Part shown: piece after piece, positions 32,033 to 43,900 of the stretch
Layout: each line of letters opens with the position of its first letter
Numbering within the stretch: the first letter of the stretch is position 1
Source: Emergomyces orientalis
Taxonomy: Eukaryota > Ascomycota > Eurotiomycetes > Onygenales > Ajellomycetaceae
Length of the DNA stretch: 64,000 bases
Reading direction: 5' to 3'
Assembly (NCBI GenBank): GCA_002110485.1
Contig: MOWL01000070.1
Span: 62,001-126,000 of the forward strand
Program-made: the position numbers and the translations under genes
The notes under the pieces: generated by a model
The model's input: only the letters and a program-made list of their open reading frames with translations
The model's database searches: none
What the model was told of the DNA's origin: nothing

Positions 32033-33664
32033 GATTTATCGAATGATCCATATATCATGAAACATGACGAAAACGGTGGTACTATTTGATATACATGGTT
32101 TCCTCTGAAGTGCCGTCCAGAGATATCAGGAAACCGAGGGTGATGCTGGGGTTGGCATCTTGACGGCCCAGCGCGCTCATGATTGGATCAACCGTGGAGC
32201 TAACAGCTGCACGTGACTTATTACCTAATCAAGGGCATCCAATTTTGAAGCGATCGAAGCAACCTTAAGGAAAGCAATAACTATCATGTTTCAGAGGGAG
32301 GGTCCTCTGGGCCCTGTGAAATAACATAACCCGCTATATCACTGTCAACAACGTCTTTCAACACGCGAGCTCTTGGCAGAAGAAGGACTACCAGGTGCGA
32401 GAATTTCGGCCTGGTTGTCATCCTTTTACCAAAGTGCATCGATGGTACTTAAAGTCCAATAAAGTCGATTACAGAGCTCCTTTGGCCACTACCATGCGCC
32501 CGGGTTCGACTCTTTCCCAATCGGGAGGTGCAAATATTGAAAGGCGTTGAAAATTGCAACACGTCAGGCCGCCTGGTCAAGCTTTCACCTAAGCTTTGAC
32601 TGGCGTGGCTTATCGTTGCTTGATTGAAACGGCGGGACCCCAGAGCAACGAATGATTGGCTTCGCGAGTTGCCCTGAATTCCAGCCAGAACCCGCATTCC
32701 CAGCGTCGAACACCTCTCGTAATCCCCCCCCCCGGTCAACATCATGTAAATGTGAAAACGTGGTGATGCGTTGTCCAGTTGCGTGGTGAACTCGCAGGAA
32801 CTTGGGATCCTACCCAGCACAACCTTTCAATCGGGAGCATTTCAGGCATCCATATGTTGCGGGATCTAACAAGAAATACCTTCCGACAGATTGGGCGTTT
32901 ATGTGAAGCGCAATATGGACAAGGATGTTGACAGAAATGCAGGCAGGAACCAAAAGAAACCTTGGAATGCGCAGACTCCCCAACAACAGGTATGGGAACA
33001 GGAGCAGTTTGCATAACTCTGTCAATTATCTTTAAAAAAATAATAATAAATCAATAAATCAATAATGGATTTAAAATGGGGATTTCCATAGCGCCTGACC
33101 ATCGTCTTCCGTCATGACAGGTGGAATTACTGGTTGACTGCATGTATCCAAGCTCCGAAGTGGCTGTTTCAGTCCCATCTATTTTAGAAAAAATGATTTG
33201 CGTGTCTTGAGTCCCTTTTCCTGTATTATTTTCTTTGCTCTTTCTTTTCATTGAACCCAACATAAAAGTGGCTGTGCTTGTTTTGAATCCCGCATCCGGC
33301 CTGTTTTGGAGCGGGCTTAAAAGGGCTTCTTTGATATTCTCCATATACCCTGCAGGAGCCAAAGCACATTGATGTATTTTGTTGCATATGAGAATTTAGG
33401 GCTGAGTATCTCCTGGGAAATTCACTCCCAAACAACAAACATTTGTTTTTTCAATGCCTTAAAACACCAATTCCCTCACTTCGGCTCTGCCAACAAACAC
33501 AATTATTTTCTTTTGAACAGCGCAAGTGCCATATCCAACTTTCCTTAATTGTTTTATAAACGAAAAATATCGCAGGTACGCGTATCTATGCCTTTAACGC
33601 GCCCCCCACGGCGGGGCACTAACATTTCATACAGATACATAGCATAACCCACTCAGTCATAGCA
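32033..33664. other. Divergent promoter region between IML1 and VCX1
   Basis: This 1.6 kb region lies between two start codons. It contains a CACGTGAC box at 32210-32217, a C-run of about nine at 32727-32735 and a short AATAATAAATCAATAAATCA-type repeat near 33041-33064. No supported gene is seen; the frames at 32449-32820 (-) and 33051-33362 (-) carry no domain. Confidence 0.5.
32210..32217 (-). promoter_or_regulatory. GTCACGTG E-box upstream of IML1
   Basis: CACGTGAC on the plus strand reads GTCACGTG on the minus strand, the direction of IML1, about 180 bp before its ATG. The same octamer occurs three times upstream of the FNIP/Lst4-like gene. The motif is seen; function is inferred from yeast Cbf1 and animal TFEB-type sites. 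Confidence 0.5.
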
Positions 33665-36256
33665 ATGCGTGAGTAGCCTCTCCTGCTACATCCGCTACGA
33701 CCAAGTTCTTGATACTTCCTGTGAATCGAAACTTATTCTAGTGGTGGAGTTAGATATACACCGACGGCAAGCCAGGAATCTGGCCTGGTATGATGATGGA
33801 CCGAAAGCAACTCCCAATCGCAACCCTTTCAAAAAATTCCGATACCGCTCTATGCGCTCAACTGAATCTCGCGCAGAAGATGGGTTGTCACGTACACAAA
33901 CAGAAAGTGATATTATACCGAGACCTGAAAGGGAACGGCGGGAAGGGGTGGATAACATCTTTTCTTCACCCAACCATGCAGATACCAATCCTCCAGCCTC
34001 CAACCTGTCAGTTGGCGGCGGCATTGAAATGACTCCAGTGGGATCTGTGGCTAGTGCCGCACCGCTGACAACTTCGAAAGAAGAACAACCACATGAAGTT
34101 CCTGAAACGGATGCTCCTACAAAACGGAGATTTGTTAAAAGTGGCAGAAATAATACATTAATTGGCTTATCGACACAAGAGCCTGAGGATTCTGGAAAAT
34201 ATAAACAAGCATTTACAGCTGTGGGGCAGTTGAAGGCTACCCTGCTAAATTCTTGGATTAATGCCTTGCTTGTCATGGTTCCCGTTGGGCGTAGGTTTCT
34301 TTGAATTTGCTTGAAGTTTATCATACATGATATTTTGCTAACTCCATCTCTAGTCGCGGTCCACCATTTGCATCTTGACCCGATTGCAATATTCGTTGTC
34401 AATTTCATTGCAATCATGTACTGTTCCTCTCTTTTATGAAACAGTCTGAGCGTATTCGCTGACCCTACTCTAGTCCTCTTGCTGCGATGCTAGGTTATGC
34501 CACTGAGGAAATTGCTCTCAGGTATTCTATATTCTTTGAATTCATCAGAGCAACTTTAACTTTATCTTTAGAACAGGGGAAACTATTGGTGGTTTGCTAA
34601 ACGCAACATTCGGGTAAGTGATACTCGTCTCCTACGGTCCGAATACGTTTAGTAACCCAATGTAGGAATGCTGTAGAGCTCATCGTATCGCTCCTGGCCT
34701 TGTTTAAACGTGAAATCGTCATTGTGCAAACGTCCCTTATCGGGAGTATATTATCGAATCTGCTACTGGTTTTGGGAATGGCCTTCTTCCTTGGAGGTAT
34801 CAATCGAATCGAACAAAACTTTAATGTCACTGTGGCACAGACAGCGTCCAGTCTGCTCACTTTGGCAGTCGGAAGTCTTATCATCCCAACTGCGTTCCAC
34901 GCATGGTCCAATGGTGCGTTCTTCGCCGAATGTTTTGATAATATACTTGCTAATTTACCGTTGTAAATAGCTGGTGAAGCCGGAATTGCGCCGCTTTCAC
35001 GAGGTATCCCGGCCCTAATTCTAATTTCAAAGACAGTTCTCATTCCTTTTGTCCTAACATCTCTCTAGGAACGAGCGTGATTCTACTTGCGGTGTACGGG
35101 GCATACCTCTTTTTCCAACTTAAATCGCACACGGAAATGTACAATAAGCCAAGCGAGAAGGTTGAAAAAAGACGTGCTCGAGTCGGAACTGGGGACGCTA
35201 CCAAAGGCATCGCGCAGATTGGGGCTGGCATTTCTGCCAGCATGGGTGGAGAGAACTCTCAACGCGTTCCGATTGTCGTCCCAGATGAAAAGGAAGAACC
35301 ACAACTGACTATCTGGGTTGCTTTATTTACACTTGCCGTATCCACGGCATTAGTAGCCCTCTGCGCAGAAGCCATGGTACCTTTCCGCGTCTTCCTTTTG
35401 AAACTTCCAATCCAGCTGAGTGCAACGAAAATATATCTAACAAAACTCCGCGAAGATCGGCTCGATCGATGCAATTACTACCCGTGGTCACCTCTCGGAA
35501 ACCTTCGTAGGATTGATTCTTATTCCAATTGTTGGGAACGCTGCCGAACATGCTACGGCCATCACCGTTGCAATTAAGGACAAAATGGATCTCTCCATTG
35601 GTGTTGCGGTTGGGTCCAGTATGCAAATTGCTCTTCTGGTGCTTCCCCTCATCGTGGTTATTGGGTGGATTGCTGGTATGTTTGCTGGCTACCTCTGTCC
35701 CTTCTTTGCCCGAGTTTTCGAGCGTCCCTAAGTATACGTTTGTGGTTTGCTGATTCCTATTCTTTTGTGCACATCAGGCATTGATGAAATGGTATGTATC
35801 CAAATTCCCTATTTCGCGCTTATCTTAAATATTTTGCTGTCTTACTCCACGAATAGACACTATATTTTGATGGATTCCAAATTGCAGTACTCTTCGTCTC
35901 TGTGTTATTAGTAAGTTTGCCTTCGTCCCATTTCGTCATCGTGTTCGTGTTTGACACTTTTCCTTTGTTTCACAACAGGTAAACTACTTAATCCAAGACG
36001 GCAAGTCAAATTGGCTAGAAGGCGTGTTGTTGATGACTCTCTTCCTCATTATCTCTGTAGCAGCTTGGTAAGCCCTTATCTTTTTCTTCACCCCTTTCTT
36101 CGCCCTTCCACCCCAAAGTTGTCGCCCATTTCTTTCGTTCCCGCCCTCCTATAGATGACAATAATTTAATAAACCTTGCAAACGTGAAATAAAAGGCCAA
36201 TCTGACGTAAACTACACAGGTTTTATCCCGCCAGGTCTGAACCAAACGCTTCGTAG
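33665..36256 (+). CDS. VCX1: VCX1 vacuolar Ca2+/H+ exchanger, 13 exons
   Basis: This is a CAX-family antiporter that moves cytosolic Ca2+ into the vacuole in exchange for protons. Exons: 33665-33668, 33742-34290, 34354-34417, 34474-34521, 34572-34613, 34666-34913, 34971-35003, 35069-35376, 35456-35675, 35778-35791, 35857-35910, 35979-36067, 36220-36256; every junction keeps phase and the total is 569 aa. After a hydrophilic Ser/Pro/Glu-rich N terminus of about 180 residues come the two cation-binding repeats: ETIGGLLNATFGNAVELIVS (GNAVE about 236-240) and LIPIVGNAAEHATAITVAIK (GNAAEH about 459-464). An acidic linker with PDEKEEPQ sits between the halves. Further membrane segments include LFTLAVSTALVALCAEAM and IAVLFVSVLLVNYLI. 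The C terminus is AAWFYPARSEPNAS. The first exon carries only ATGC, and exon 10 is 14 nt long (GIDEM). The 5' splice site of exon 1 overlaps an in-frame stop, so missed splicing would end translation at once. The neighbour IML1 also acts at the vacuole. Confidence 0.94.
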
Positions 36257-36875
36257 ATGGGTCCTGAGCACTGGTCATCTTTTAACCTCTTTCACTCATC
36301 TCCCTCCTTTTTTTAACAGTCTATTTTGCCTAGCCAATTGTCTTCTTTTTTTTCTTTTCCTTTCCTTTTTTTTTTTTTTTCTTTCTTTTTTGATCCTTAA
36401 ACGGCCCTTTCTCCTGCTTTGTCGTTCTCCCCTTCACGCTTGTGATACTACAACCTACGTACCTGGTGGACATTATTACCCTCTCTTGTGTTTTTGCGTC
36501 AAGATAATTGGTTCATCCTCAAATATTTTCAACACTGAAAATCCTTTCGATTTCTAGCATTCTAGTACTAAGAGCATCTCTGATGCCTCAGAGAAATGTT
36601 CTATGATAATAGCGAGGATCAATTAGAAGCTTTGACGGTTGGCCACGAGAAATGCTTCACCTTTTGTCAACCAGAGAGTTTGTCTAAAATAATAATAAAA
36701 ATAATCAACCGGTGCAAGGCAAAGCATTGCTATGTCGAGAAAAACCATTCCTAAGCTCCGGTGGGTCACATAACTCTTCCCGCGTCTCATATAAGCAATC
36801 AAAGATTATACTCACAACAGATGCACATTTTGCTCGCTCACACGGAACAATGCTGAAAGATCGGAAATTTTCAGT
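36257..36875. other. Convergent 3' region with pyrimidine runs
   Basis: This lies between VCX1 (+) and the orphan gene (-). It contains long T and CT runs (about 36341-36391) that can serve 3'-end formation of VCX1. No coding signal is recognised. Confidence 0.45.
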
Positions 36876-37924
36876 TCACCGCACAAGTAAGGATGTAATC
36901 CCCCATTCCATCACCGCGCCCGGTTTACCCACACTGAGCAAACCTTGTGTTTCAACGCTCAGCTCTGCCCCTCGCAACTTTCCATAAAACCCAAAGTAGG
37001 TCGCCCAGCTTATCCCGAAACCAGCGAGGGTTTCCTCTGGCGCACTCTCGGAAGAAATCACAAACAAGCTATCCTTCAGCAGATTCCGTACAATCACATC
37101 CTTTGGAACTGGAATGGATGGAAAGTGTACCATAGGAAAACATCCATCCAGAATCTGGTAGGCTTTGTCGATTTCCAGCTTGTGGGCTGTGTTGTGGTCC
37201 ACGCATTGATTGACTATTGCCGTGGTGACGTGGAGTGGGAGAGTGAGGCGACCGATTGCAGTTTGTACCCGAAGGACAGATTGCAGCTGGCCCGTTTTTG
37301 TGGCCTCTTTCTTCAAGGGTTTGTAGGTGGTGTTTCCATCTAGCATAATTTGTTAATCTTTATTTTTCCATCGGGTTTGCCAAAGTGAGTTCAATATCCC
37401 TTCTGGGGGAAATCTAGATTCGACTTACAAAATTCCATGTCATCACATGTATGTTCAACTAAGAATTTCGGCCGCAGAAACTGAAGGTATAAAAGAGGTA
37501 GAAGCCCATTGTTCGCAAATTTCTTATCCTCGCAAAACTTGGGTATGCTGGTCCTGGATCGGTTTCTCTGGACAAGAATCGAGTCATGAATGGCGTTGAA
37601 AATAACCACATCGTACGAAAGTACGCGACTCGTGCAATGCGCAATATTGAGCCGCTTACCAAGTACTTCTCGAGCCCCTTCACGGGAAGGAAATTGTTTA
37701 ATTATACTTCTGGCATCCTTTTTGCTGATGATTGTTTGCGATGTCTGGTGGAATAAGCGCAATATGTTTTTCCCCGACTTGCGCCAATATGTCTGTGTTT
37801 CGGCATCATAGATATATGGACCATAATAGGAGTTGAACAGTATCGGGGATCTCAGAGTCACAGCAATCGCGAGAGATTCTGGGATTTCTATCACCCTTTC
37901 ATCCTGTCGAGTTTCCCCCTCCAT
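36876..37924 (-). CDS. Orphan two-exon protein, unknown function
   Basis: Exon 1 is 37924-37429 and exon 2 is 37339-36876. The 89-nt intron has GTAAGT at the 5' end, a GATTAACAAATTA branch region and TATGCTAG at the 3' end. The frames join as DDMEF|YGNTTYKPLKKEA and give 319 aa. Two long frames linked by a textbook intron, with a plain ATG and no internal stops, argue for a real gene. I do not recognise the family. The protein is mixed in character, with no signal peptide or membrane helix. Possible landmarks are YYGPYIYDAETQTYWRKSGK (about 33-52), a basic helix SKKDARSIIKQFPSREGARE, and a C-terminal half rich in beta-prone stretches. It could be a lineage-specific gene at the border of the gene-poor region. 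Confidence 0.5.
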
Positions 37925-40900
37925 CCCTGTAACAAACCATGGAGGACTGATGCTTGAATGGAATCAAGGCATGTTGAAATTTGGGACAAATATATTCCAG
38001 CGCCCATTCCTCTTGTGGTCCCACGGCTGGGGTCTTGCTCCGAAAAGCAACCCAGATTGTCATGCAAGAACGAGAACCCACAAGGCGTTCTTCCTGTAAT
38101 CACTGCCTGACACAATAAATCAAAACATGAAACGTCCCCGCTATGATATCCTGTCAAATTGTGAACAGGCGAAATCGTTCGCATCTTGAAGCTAAAAAGA
38201 TATACGAGAGATAAATTTTGTTGGTGGCTTAAGATACGGCAGGCTTTGCCCACGCTAGCCCAGTCTTGTTTATCTGCTCTCCGCGAATAGGGACACTTCT
38301 TCAGCCAAGATGGGGATGACAAACATGATAGTTGGCTGGACGTTGGAGCTGAGGCACAGCGCCTTTCACGAGAATCCCAAACATTGTCACCTATTCAGAA
38401 ATGGCTGTTTCACATATATGGAGTTCAAGGACGGCTTGGTCATAATCGATTTCAGGTATGGTTCAGGGACAACATCTTCCATTCGCTCATCGTGACGAAG
38501 AATGTGGGTGCATTTTTCGCATTTTTGTACGAACTGTTTACAGACAAATATTTCAACATCAAGTTCCGTCGAACGTATAAAAATTCAGGGAAGGCGGTCC
38601 TTGTCCGTAGGGTAGGATATTAATGATATATTTTCAAGATATATCAATTCGGTTTGCACTTGAGCTGCAGAGTGCAATTTGTTCCATTCGAAAAAGTTTA
38701 CCAGGTGGCTTTCATGTTCCATCACAAAGATGAGAACATTCGCACCTTTTACTCGGTAGACACCAAAGTTACACAGAGGTGATCAACAAGAATTAGTATT
38801 GTTTGGGCACTTCATCAGATTAGAGTAAAACTCGTTACTGTAGTGATTGAGCGCGACGGGAACGGGCCACAACAGGTTTGCTAATTAACAGCTATTTATG
38901 CGCTCAATGTTGGCTGGCTCGCATGACATCGAAAATACAATTGCGATGGCTCCTAAGCCGCAGTAAGATATCCTCGTTAGAAGAAGAAAAGTAACAAAAA
39001 CCTACAATCGCATTGCCGTTTGGATTATACTATTTGTCTTTGATAGAGTAAGTGGATGAAGCCTGGCTGCGCTTTTGCCCTGTGTCTTTGACCAGAATAC
39101 TACCATATCGGTATCAACCAAGGGCTTTTCTAGAGCCTTCACAGATCGTTCAATGGTAACTTAGTGTTTGCTGTAACTTCGGCTAAGAGTGTTGAATAAC
39201 GAATAATGTTTTATATTGCATATTGAAAAAAACAAATGGTTATTCCCTTGAACTCATCTTTGGCGGGAATTCATCTTCGCAGTGGCGACATTAGAGCCCC
39301 GTGAAGCCACGACGCAAAACAGCAATTAGCAAGGCATCTGAGTAACTTATTTTATACCGTCCGCGAAAAACCAAATTGACCTGGAGAGGTGGTATAGCTA
39401 GTGGTATCATGGGTCTGCTTGTCACATCTGCGCATGCTTTGATATCTGCTGAAGTTCCCGTGCGCCCACACGGAAGATGATTTGTGAGATCAAAATCCTG
39501 AAGTAGCCGGGAAAGAAAGACAAGACAGCAACGTGGCTGAAAGCGTTTCCGAGTCACAAAAAAAGCTTCCTCTTTCATCGAGATGTCATGACCAGTCTGG
39601 CAAAGTGTAATATACACTGTAAATTTCACCAAGAGTGCAGGACGGATATATTTGTAAAACAATGGTAAACTTATCACACCTGTAAATGGATCGGATGTAT
39701 GTTAACTACCTATTATTATTGAACCCACGTTTTATCATCCATTCTCCGCAAAAGCCTTGGGTGGAATATATCTCGTCAACCCCCCTTTTTGCCAGTCAAA
39801 ATGCGGAGACCCGGCTAACTCATGTATAAACCTGTGTGCTTGCTTCCCTTAGTCTGGTGATGATCGGGATCAAAATCAGTGTTTTCGCTCTCAGCGGCCC
39901 GGGGAAGCTCGGTATCTCTTTCACCACCTTTCTTTTTTTCATGCAAACCGAACTGCCATCTTGCCGAGCTCGTGGGGAAATCGACCAACTACTCAAGCTT
40001 TCGGCGAACAGAACTCGCATTTTCTCCATCTGGGAGGTAGAAGAGGGGTATCTTTGTCCTTTCCCATGTGATACTCGATGCCATTATTGTCCGCGGAGAC
40101 CAAACTCCAAAGGCATACTTTAAACGCGAGACGAAGAAGGGGGGGGATGGGGAGCTCGTCTTCGTCGTGGCGATGTAGTCTTTTGCCTCTCCACTAAAGT
40201 AGCTGTTCGCTTCTGATGCATTCCACTCAAGGCCTGGATATACAGGTTAGCATCGATGAAAAGAACCAGCACTTGAAAATGAGAAAAAGCCAAATTCGGA
40301 AAACAAGCGAAATCACCAGGAGATTGTTAGTTCGGCTCCTTCAATTTCAACTCAACCTTATTTCAATTGCATCATTGTTCTTGTTATTGCGGTGGGATCA
40401 TCATGTCATTCAGCATTTTCTGGCCTGTCACATATATTCCCAGCAGACACTCCGTGCGTGCTGGCTGTGCATCTCAATTTTCCCCCAAAAGAGTACACAG
40501 GAAATATCTGGCTGGTAAGTTAGATGGAAAGTCGACTTCGCAAGACGCAGCAACATATCAGCTCTGTAGGTGCCTAGCTGCAAAAAATATGGCTTAATCT
40601 ATAATTTTTTTCAATTTTTTTCAATTTTTTGTTTTTGTTTTTGTTTTTGGCCAACACACCACTCTTCATTTTATGAGTGGAATCGTTCAAAATCGTTCTT
40701 TGATTTGTAGATTTGAGCACATCCATTTACGCACATATTCGTTTCCTTTGGGAAACGAAAATCAAAGGGGCCAGTTCATTTTAATTTTGCCAAAGAGGCT
40801 CTACTGAGTACTCGCTTTTCTTCCAAGCGTCTGCTGATGGCAACGTTGACAGGCGGCGCCAAGTGCGACCTGCTTACATCGCGGTGGCCCGACTTCTGCG

Positions 40901-43900
40901 AGCGGCAGTGGGGAGGACACTGTTACAGTGGCGTTGGTATGGCCAAGCACATACTAACAGCCACCTCGCTAATTAGTGGCCTGACCTTGCAAATGATTGC
41001 GGTGACGCGGACGCCACCCAGCAACTACAATCGTGCGCTGCTATTTACTTCGATGTCATTCCCAACACCCTCCTGCCTTTCAGAGGCAAGCTCTGGGTTT
41101 CTCTCTTGGAATATTCCGGACCCAAGACAGTCTTTAGCCCTCTTGATGTCTGGGCATTCGCTTTTTCAGAGGCTAAACGCCAAATTTATGAATGAAAAAG
41201 TCCGGGGAAGGCAGCTTGAGGCGAAGGATTGCGATGAACACAATTAATTCCAGCATGAAAGGTGGTATCATTAAACGATACGTTGGAGCCAAAAAAGAAC
41301 CCCCCGATTGCAACCTGAAGTGCTTTTTTGGCCAGCTCAGCCCTAAGAAGATTGCCGGTTCCCCGTATTCCGGCGGTCATGTTAGAAAATGGGTCGTTGA
41401 CCGATGGCTAAAGGAAGACCCTGTATATCATAGCAAACATATTGTTGGGCAGTTATGATATAGGCTAGGATGTGCGGGACGGGATGAGACGCGAAGGGGC
41501 AAAATCTTCCGAACATGCGATGCAATCTACCAAGGTAGCTGAGATATGCCGCGTATCAAATTCTGAAATTATTCCAGCGTTTTAGAAGCCAGGGTCTCGA
41601 AAACCTAAATCGAAGGAAATATTCTGTTTCCATACCCCATCTCATCTTGAGCTGGACCAGGAGAATCGATACCAAAAATATGTCTCAAGATTTCATCGCT
41701 CAACATATACCAAGTTGGCCATGTCAGAGCCAACATATCATGCCTGGGGCCTTTCGTTGAACAGCTCGCTAACTCGTTCTAAATCACCATGTTGTATTTG
41801 ATGTTTCACTTTTCGCAAATCATCCCAAGCCAACCCATGTTTATCTTCTTAGGCGCGCATGATGGGTCGAATGAGAAAAAAAGCTGGACATCAACGGGTT
41901 ATTATTTCTAAGCCCTAGGTTTGGGACATGTTTAATTCGATAGTTAAGATGCAGGTATACAGTAATGGTTGGCTAATTGAAGACCCTGCGTGGTTAGGCC
42001 AACCTCGTTCTTCCTCCCTGTCCCCGTCGCAGGACGCGTTCACCTCACCAGTAGCCCGAACCCCGAATTTCATGCGCCGATTTGAGGAAGAGAATATAAT
42101 TTTCCGCCGCAGCACGGCTCACCCGGCCGCTTTGTCAGAAATGGAGAAAATATTAGTAGCGCCTGACCCCTCTTCTATCGTTCATGACGTGAGGGGGGCA
42201 AAATGGATAATATTCCAGAGATGGTTGCAACTGGAGATGACAGGTGACCATTCTTCTTGGATTTAGATACGCTGGTGCCTCGTCGATGAGCTTCTTTCGC
42301 TGCACCCCTGGTCAGAGGCTGCCGCTAGGCCCCTTTCTCATCCCAGCAATCATCTCGGGACAAGGGGGGCGGGATGGATTTAGTCGATGGTTGCCCGTGT
42401 TGCGTGTGCTCTAACTCTTCCATGCTATCAATGCACTCTCCACTGACAACGCGACTAGTTTGCTATCCTGTGAGAATCGTCCGTCTCACTGCATGGATTG
42501 GATTTGTCATGGCATCTTTGGTCCTGAAAACAGTCCTCATTGCAAATATTATACCCGATGGAGCTGTAGACCCGCATAGTTATCTCTCGTCCTGGTACAG
42601 GACAGCTGTGGGGTTCCTCGTACCCTGTCGAAGGAAACTAATTCTCACTCAGGAATTGGGACTGCTGGCTCTTTCAGGCTGACCCTTTTGTATTCCCTTC
42701 ACCTATCCATTACAGGGAATAAATAGCCATAAGAATGGAGGGCGCATACTTTTTGTCTCCGATATCCAAATACTTCAATCCAAGGAAGCCAATTTCGGGA
42801 ATGCCAATCTGCACTCCTCACAGCCCACTTGGCTTCATTGCAGGAGGTCATCATGTTACCTCCAAAAAAAAAAAAAAACCTTAGGTTGTGCAGATGACGA
42901 GAAACAACTTCGTTAAATGAAATAAGATGTGATTTCGAAAGCGCCGACCAGGTGATTATCGCAAAATATAGAAAATGTAGTGGCTAGCAAAAACATTATA
43001 GCATTGTTAGCTTCTCGACGGATTTTGGGAATTGAAGGATATGATCTTTTTCCAGAGAGATGGGGGTGGGGGGATAGGAGGTGGAATCGAAAGTACCGCT
43101 GGGACCATCATGACAGTTGATACATTTCAACTCTCCACCCAGACGAAGAGAAACCTTGGAAACAATAATGACAATTCTCAGAACGGGGGATGACAAGAAA
43201 ATCTCCTTGCTGTCCGAGTCATCACTTCATCCAATCAATTTCAGTTTGAGCGTCATTGAATCTAGGTTATTTCTAATAGCCATCAACATACCATGGAGCA
43301 GCTAAGCGCAGAGAACTTCCCAAATTTCCACTTGGCCTCGCAATGAGAGATCAAGCTGGCAAAGGTTGAGCACATGCGACGACAACCTTATCTTGAATAA
43401 TTCCAGCCATACCAGGAGCCTAGATCTATTGAAAAAAGGTGGATGCACGCCTACACAATCACTATTATTCGCTCCATTCTTCCAAGGCCGCCCCCGTGTC
43501 GCCAACTAAGGAGTGGGGCAAGATTTCGTGAGTACAAAACTACATTTCGGTTTCAAGATAGGGCAGTTTGATAGTGGCAATGACTCCAGGTAATATCAGT
43601 TGGCGTTCAATCTGATTGCAGGAACCAGGCTCTCACGGCTTTCACCTCTTCACCTGGTTCCCTGCTTTGTGGCATTCTTTCCCTTGGTTTGTCCCACAGC
43701 TTGATACTGACCAAATTGATTGCGGGGTTATGCCAGTTCTTAGTACCGCTAAGACCTCGATGTCCATGGCTAAGTGCCGCCTTCACACAAATTTGCGTGA
43801 TAGTTATAGATGGATCCTTTCAATGTTCTGCTGCGACTGAAATTGCAAGCCAATTTTAAATGGAACACATTATTCATGCTCATTTCTCAAAGAACTTGTA

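Noticed and set aside
32490..32530. GGGTTCGACTCTTTCC resembling a tRNA T-loop
   Set aside because: The flanking bases do not form a 5-bp T stem and no acceptor, D or anticodon arm is found. No tRNA is called anywhere in the window.
40837..41247. 136-codon plus-strand frame with an ATG in the gene-poor region
   Set aside because: There is no domain, no splice partner and no neighbouring frame of similar quality. Chance ORFs of this size are expected over 11 kb.
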